55,859 bases of DNA, from NCBI GenBank assembly GCA_903916385.1, contig CAIWWH010000043.1:1-55859 (forward strand), read 5' to 3'. A program made the translations under genes and the position numbers. Under the pieces are notes generated by a model. The model worked only from the letters and a program-made list of their open reading frames with translations. It was not told the origin of the DNA and ran no database searches. Shown piece by piece: positions 52,304 to 55,859 of this stretch (within the stretch, counting starts at the first letter, position 1; every line of letters starts with the position of its first letter). The DNA comes from an uncultured Actinomycetes bacterium (GTDB taxonomy: Bacteria > Actinomycetota > Actinomycetes > Nanopelagicales > Nanopelagicaceae).

Positions 52304-53465
52304 GCGTAGCGGTTGGTCTTGGGAAAGTTGTTGGTGGCGATACCGGAGCAGGAGAGACAACCGGAGTTGCAATAATATTCGCATCGCTTAACCATAAAAA
52401 TCCCGGCGCAATATACGGCTTCCAGACTCCGATGTTGTGACCGCCCGTTGGGATTGGAACGTATTTAATCGGGATCAAATCATTGCCACTCTTCATAAAT
52501 TTTTGCGAAGAAGTGTTAGAGAATTTATCTTTGACTGAAGAGATAACCATGATCCGAGTGTTGCGGGCGTGATGTTTCAGATAATAAATAAGGTCGTAAC
52601 GGCTCGAGAGATAATTCTTCTCCCGCTTGGAGAGTCCAAATGGAAGGCTGGGTTGAAAATAGCCGGCGAGTGAAACACCCTGCGCATACTGATCCTGATG
52701 CAAAACCGCTACCTCGGCCGCACACCAACCTCCAGTGGAATAACCAAAGGATGACCAGCGACGGTTGTCGATTCCCATAAAATTCTGCATGAATGTCTTC
52801 ATGTCACGAGTGATCCAGGTTTCAACTTGAGCTCCCCCCACAAAGTTCATGCACTCCGTGTCCGTACCGGGCTCCACATTGATCGCAGGGATTACCGCAA
52901 GTGTCGGAGGAATCTGACCCGCGATCTCTAAATTCTCCATCGTGGTGATGCCATCAAGAGTTCCGATCCAAGTCTGCGGGACGCCGGGTGTACCCGGGAA
53001 GAGTTCGACTACCTGATAGTTGCTACCAATTGTGTGCGCCGGGGCTAGGAGTTGGGTGGCCAACTTTGGAGAGGCGACCACGTATACAACATTCGAGATT
53101 CCGGATTTTTCACCCGTAATCACCTTCCGGAAGATGAGGCTTCCACCCTTGGTACGAGTAGCTGAAAGGAGATCTTTCAGGCTGATCTGGGTTAGATTAG
53201 CTGGACTGAGGGCAATCTTTGCGTACTGCCCCTGAGCCCCAAATAGGTCAGACCATGACTCGTAAAAATTTCCCCAGCGATTAACGGTGATACCAGTCGC
53301 AGCTAGCGCAAGACACTGGATCGCGATGATAAGCGAGAAGCGTGCAGTGATGTTCTTCCAGTGCTTATCCGTAAATTTATGCCAGAAGTAGACCGTCCCA
53401 AGCAAAAGTGCAATCGTTAGGATCCAAAAGAAGATCTCGGTCCCGAGCGATAAGAGAGGCAACAT
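52278..53465 (-). CDS. Membrane-anchored alpha/beta-hydrolase esterase
   Basis: 395 residues. Two N-terminal helices (about 8-28 and 43-60) anchor it, with the catalytic domain outside. The nucleophile elbow is 'FGYSTGGW' (S243). The acid is likely D313 in 'SSVKDKF' and the His is H343 in 'TGGHNIG'. The Pro/Thr/Ser-rich tail (about 370-395) looks disordered. It resembles Esterase-D/mycolyltransferase-fold proteins. It is convergent with the MprF-like gene; esterases that remove amino acids from aminoacyl-lipids are known beside such synthases, which is a reasonable guess here. TAAACT (53475-53480, minus) ends 9 nt before the ATG. Confidence 0.82.
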   Translation of the reverse strand: MLPLLSLGTEIFFWILTIALLLGTVYFWHKFTDKHWKNITARFSLIIAIQCLALAATGITVNRWGNFYESWSDLFGAQGQYAKIALSPANLTQISLKDLLSATRTKGGSLIFRKVITGEKSGISNVVYVVASPKLATQLLAPAHTIGSNYQVVELFPGTPGVPQTWIGTLDGITTMENLEIAGQIPPTLAVIPAINVEPGTDTECMNFVGGAQVETWITRDMKTFMQNFMGIDNRRWSSFGYSTGGWCAAEVAVLHQDQYAQGVSLAGYFQPSLPFGLSKREKNYLSSRYDLIYYLKHHARNTRIMVISSVKDKFSNTSSQKFMKSGNDLIPIKYVPIPTGGHNIGVWKPYIAPGFLWLSDANIIATPVVSPAPVSPPTTFPRPTATPSASGSQK

Positions 53466-53491
53466 AAGGCTTTAAGTTTACCGATTTAAAA

Positions 53492-53755
53492 CTACTCAAC
53501 CTCACGCGGCGGATCATCTGAGTCATCGTAGGTAGGTTGTGGTTGGGAGAGTTTCCAGTACATGTAATAAATGAAGACTCCAAAAAATGGCCACTCAATC
53601 ACATAAACCCAGCTGAGGTGATTGCCGCCTAATGCGCGATTGAACTCCAAAACCCCCATAAGACCGCAGAGAGGCAAGCCCCAGAGCACCCAGCGCCGTT
53701 TTGGTTCCGGTTCTTGAACTTGAGGTTCGGGGTTAGGCGGTTCTTGACTGCTCAT
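53492..53755 (-). CDS. Small membrane protein of the oxidase locus
   Basis: 87 residues with a Pro/Glu-rich N-terminus, two hydrophobic segments (about 23-40 and 50-68) and an acidic C-terminal tail. I do not recognise a family. It overlaps ctaG by 23 nt, suggesting coupled translation and a role near the oxidase, for example as a small accessory subunit. Both predicted ends would face the cytosol if the helices form a hairpin. Confidence 0.6.
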   Translation of the reverse strand: MSSQEPPNPEPQVQEPEPKRRWVLWGLPLCGLMGVLEFNRALGGNHLSWVYVIEWPFFGVFIYYMYWKLSQPQPTYDDSDDPPREVE

Positions 53756-54530
53756 CTTCCTCTTCCGCTAGCAGTTGCTCATTCGCGAACCAATCTTTGG
53801 CAGCGAGGACGATCCAGATGGTGTCGATCAGCATTCCCATCGCCCACATTATCGCGCCACCTCGATGCTGATCGGCAAGACCCATCTGCATCGTGGTCTG
53901 TTTTGGCAAGGAGTGCAGTACTCGGTTTCCGGAGTAGAGGAAGAAGCCGACCATCGTCTCGGGCAACATCATGGCAAAGAGGGAGATCACCCTAATTGAG
54001 TAAGGAACGGGGAAGGGGTGGGGATTTCCCTCCATCACCGGGTAGTAATAGACAAATCCACCGAGCAGAAAGAGGATGAGCTCAAGACAGTGCGCGTTGG
54101 GATTGGTCATTCCAAGATTGGCCAGCGGCGAGAAGTGAGTTCCAATCAAGACCGTCAGGAAGATGGCAAAACCGACTTGAGGTTTGAAGAGGGTCCGAAC
54201 AAGAGAGTTTGATCCAACCTTATTAATTCCGCTTCGTACCTGCGGATACTTTGAGCGCAGTGCAACAGCGATAGGAGACCCCAAAACAAGGAGGGGTGAA
54301 ATCAACATCATCAACCCGATGTGTTGAATCATATGAACCCAAAAAGTTCGTATCGCAGCATGAGGCACCGGGCCCACCAAGAGGATGAAGCTGAGAGTCA
54401 ATCCCGAGATAAAGCAGATTTGGCGGATGAGGGAGACAGATTGACGGGCAGCACTTTCCGATAGGTACCAAACTCCGGTGCCGAGGAGAAGGATCGCAAA
54501 GAAGAGATCCCATGTTGGGTTGAGTCCCAT
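53733..54530 (-). CDS. ctaG: Cytochrome c oxidase assembly factor CtaG (caa3 type)
   Basis: 265 residues from ATG 54530, with GAGAGG 9 nt upstream; GTG 54536 would lie just 3 nt after that site. Seven helices are seen. 'RTFWVHMIQHIGLMMLISPLLVLGSP' is the CtaG_caa3 signature with the conserved histidine pair, and 'DQHRGGAIMWAMG' is its late motif with a copper-linked His. It helps assemble the copper centre of caa3-type oxidase. It is divergent from the cupredoxin and coxB genes. Confidence 0.92.
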   Translation of the reverse strand: MGLNPTWDLFFAILLLGTGVWYLSESAARQSVSLIRQICFISGLTLSFILLVGPVPHAAIRTFWVHMIQHIGLMMLISPLLVLGSPIAVALRSKYPQVRSGINKVGSNSLVRTLFKPQVGFAIFLTVLIGTHFSPLANLGMTNPNAHCLELILFLLGGFVYYYPVMEGNPHPFPVPYSIRVISLFAMMLPETMVGFFLYSGNRVLHSLPKQTTMQMGLADQHRGGAIMWAMGMLIDTIWIVLAAKDWFANEQLLAEEEDEQSRTA

Positions 54531-54575
54531 CCTCACCTACCTCTCAAGAAATTCTCGGAAACTGCTCTTTCACTT

Positions 54576-54595
54576 GGTGAGTGCTGCCACTCACC
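54576..54595. repeat. Perfect 8-bp inverted repeat between ctaG and the cupredoxin gene
   Basis: GGTGAGTG-CTGC-CACTCACC, a 20-nt hairpin-capable palindrome in the 176-nt divergent gap. On the plus strand it is followed by an A-run (54598-54604), not a T-run, so it is not a standard terminator for either strand. It is best read as a candidate operator for the oxidase locus. The rest of the gap has no other recognisable element besides a possible TACTCT -10 near 54655. Confidence 0.5.
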
Positions 54596-54706
54596 CCAAA
54601 AAAATAGTTGCAAGTAGAAAGCATCCGCTTGTTCCTTAGATCACATTTCAAGCGTACTCTCCATCTATTCATTCTCGGTACTTCCCACACTTACCCTCAG
54701 GAAAGG

Positions 54707-55456
54707 ATGTCCGTGGAAACAGCCACACCCTCAAAGGCGAGGACAGCAATCGGTGCGCTCTTAGCAGTCGCACTTGGAATTGTTGTAGTCGCCGGCGTCG
54801 GCTTTACTCTTCATAAAGTCTCCGCCGATCCCCAACCAAAACTCTACGCAACCAAGGTAGGCACAATTACCGCCGCCGATGGCAAGACATATAACCATTA
54901 CACAATTGCAGATGGGGTCTACCCAGATCCTATTAACTCTAAGGCGCATGGCACATGTGCGACCTGCGATGGTGGTCATCCAAGCTGGCCTTCATACGGT
55001 CCTTATACAGATTTCGTCCTTCCAGCTAACTCGTACATCACGGTGACTCTGACTGTGTATGACAGCGGAGAGAAATTGAATACTCCGTACTTTGGAAGTG
55101 TCGTGGGTACTGTTGATGGAACAGTCTCGTATGACGGTGTATCTAAAAGTTCGCTTCCTTTTGATGCCGTAGAACACACCTTCACGCTGCACGGCCTTCC
55201 AACCTCTACACAAGACCCGCTCTTTGTGAATGTTCCTCTACCTGTTAATACCGATGCAGAGATGAAGGCGTACAACGACGATCCAACAAAGCTGCCAATC
55301 GGCCACAAGGTTACTTTTTCCTTCATAACAAAGGGCGCCGGTAACTACGTGTGGAACTGCGAATATCCATGCGGAGATTCGACCTACCAAGGATTTGGCG
55401 CAGTGATGGGCCAACTTGGTTACATGAGTGGAAAGGTGAGTGTTGTAAATGGCTGA
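54707..55456 (+). CDS. Membrane-anchored COX2-like cupredoxin with incomplete CuA site
   Basis: 249 residues from ATG 54707 (AGGA 4 nt upstream; the longer frame to 54608 has no signal). One N-terminal anchor helix (about 13-35) holds an extracytoplasmic cupredoxin domain. 'DAVEHTFTL' aligns with the first CuA His region of oxidase subunit II (H157). 'NCEYPCGDSTYQGFGAVMG' has the two cysteines C218 and C222 and a Met (M234), but the second CuA histidine is not at its usual place. An extra C84-x-x-C87 pair lies in 'HGTCATCDGGH'. It may be a mononuclear copper protein or assembly factor. coxB overlaps by 8 nt. Confidence 0.72.
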   Translation: MSVETATPSKARTAIGALLAVALGIVVVAGVGFTLHKVSADPQPKLYATKVGTITAADGKTYNHYTIADGVYPDPINSKAHGTCATCDGGHPSWPSYGPYTDFVLPANSYITVTLTVYDSGEKLNTPYFGSVVGTVDGTVSYDGVSKSSLPFDAVEHTFTLHGLPTSTQDPLFVNVPLPVNTDAEMKAYNDDPTKLPIGHKVTFSFITKGAGNYVWNCEYPCGDSTYQGFGAVMGQLGYMSGKVSVVNG

Positions 55457-55859
55457 CCATGACCACGAAGAGTTAGCTCCGACTCCGGGAGCGCGAGTCG
55501 GAAAATTCATTAACCGTGGAGATGTTCGCCAGACTCTCCTGCTGGGACTTTTCTTCACGATTGTATTTGTAGTTCTGGGACGATGGGTCTATCCACATTG
55601 GATGCCGACAGTCCTTAGTAAGCAGATGCAGTCAAACGAAGACATCATGATTTGGTTTACGGTGATATCCGCTCCGATCGCTGGAGTGGTTTTGGCGATC
55701 GCGACGCAATCTTTCTTACATATGCATCGTGGAGATACGCCGCCCGAAGAGGGAATCGCCATCCGGACTAACACCCCAGTGGTGATTGTTTGGACCGCAA
55801 CTTCAGTTCTCTTCTGCATCGTCGCAATTGTTTGGGGCCTAGTTGCGCTTAACACCGAG
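55449..55859 (+). CDS. coxB: Cytochrome c oxidase subunit II, N-terminal part (cut by the window edge)
   Basis: 137 codons are visible from ATG 55449, which overlaps the cupredoxin gene by 8 nt. The His/Asp-rich start (MADHDHEE) leads into three hydrophobic segments: about 30-50, 69-93 and 111-135. The last two match the helical hairpin of subunit II, with 'FTVISAPIAGVVLAI' and the linking 'RTNTPVVIVWTATSVLFCIVAI' pattern. An extra first helix precedes the usual pair. The CuA domain would lie beyond the edge, so the assignment rests on the hairpin, the neighbour ctaG and the cupredoxin gene. Confidence 0.7.
   Translation, partial: MADHDHEELAPTPGARVGKFINRGDVRQTLLLGLFFTIVFVVLGRWVYPHWMPTVLSKQMQSNEDIMIWFTVISAPIAGVVLAIATQSFLHMHRGDTPPEEGIAIRTNTPVVIVWTATSVLFCIVAIVWGLVALNTE

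Noticed and set aside
54576-54604. Hairpin plus A-run as a rho-independent terminator
   Set aside because: It lies upstream of both divergent genes, and the run is A on the plus strand (T-run precedes the hairpin on the minus strand), the wrong order for termination.

Overview
The window reads as one contiguous, very gene-dense piece of an actinobacterial chromosome. By eye the base composition is close to half G+C, which is low for the phylum. About 56 protein genes are packed with 1-8 nt overlaps or gaps of a few tens of bases. The largest non-coding gap is about 176 nt (54531-54706), so no stretch over 300 bases lacks a gene. I see no rRNA, tRNA, insertion sequence, prophage or CRISPR array. 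Two blocks keep the gene order known from Mycobacterium tuberculosis: phosphatase-resA-ccdA-resB-ccsB plus the men genes (the Rv0525-Rv0562 neighbourhood), and radA-mutY-clpC-lysS-pan/nad-fol-ftsH-hpt-tilS-dac (the Rv3585-Rv3627 neighbourhood). Small genes, short intergenes and menaquinone respiration suggest a streamlined, free-living, aerobic actinobacterium, possibly a freshwater Nanopelagicales-type lineage. That placement is inference.

Layout. 1-9774: menaquinone synthesis (polyprenyl diphosphate synthase, menG, menF, menD, menC, menB, menE, menA), with a 5'-truncated rarD at the edge, bioY, and a small PLDc_N membrane protein. 9778-14062: cytochrome c maturation (System II: ccsB, resB, ccdA, resA) with a histidine phosphatase. 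14088-19821: HAD phosphatase, a helicase-associated WYL-like protein, an M20 peptidase and an XPB-type helicase. 19835-24232: glutaredoxin, a large secreted zincin with FN3 and propeller repeats, a secreted propeller protein, and proC. 24299-27333: a Cys-rich conserved protein, radA and mutY. 27330-41913 (minus strand): clpC, argA, lysS, coaX, nadC, nadB, panC, folK, folB, folP, folE, ftsH, hpt, tilS. 41931-47730: an NlpC/P60 hydrolase, an ABC-2 exporter, ctaB, a PBP4-type carboxypeptidase and a TrmH-type methyltransferase. 47743-53465: a TPR protein and an envelope group (Tat-exported NodB-fold protein, secreted propeller, MprF-like aminoacyl-lipid synthase, membrane-anchored esterase). 53492-55859: a terminal-oxidase locus (small membrane protein, ctaG, an unusual COX2-like cupredoxin, and the start of a cytochrome c oxidase subunit II gene cut by the window edge).

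How it fits together. Menaquinone, haem O (ctaB), cytochrome c maturation, copper delivery (ctaG) and oxidase subunits together describe an aerobic electron-transport chain. The minus-strand block holds cofactor synthesis (NAD, pantothenate/CoA, folate) with proteostasis genes (clpC, ftsH). The main regulatory signal I see is a recurring TAnnnT hexamer, often TAGGCT, ending 5-9 nt before the start codon of many first genes that lack a Shine-Dalgarno. This implies widespread leaderless transcription, and I used it to choose several start codons.
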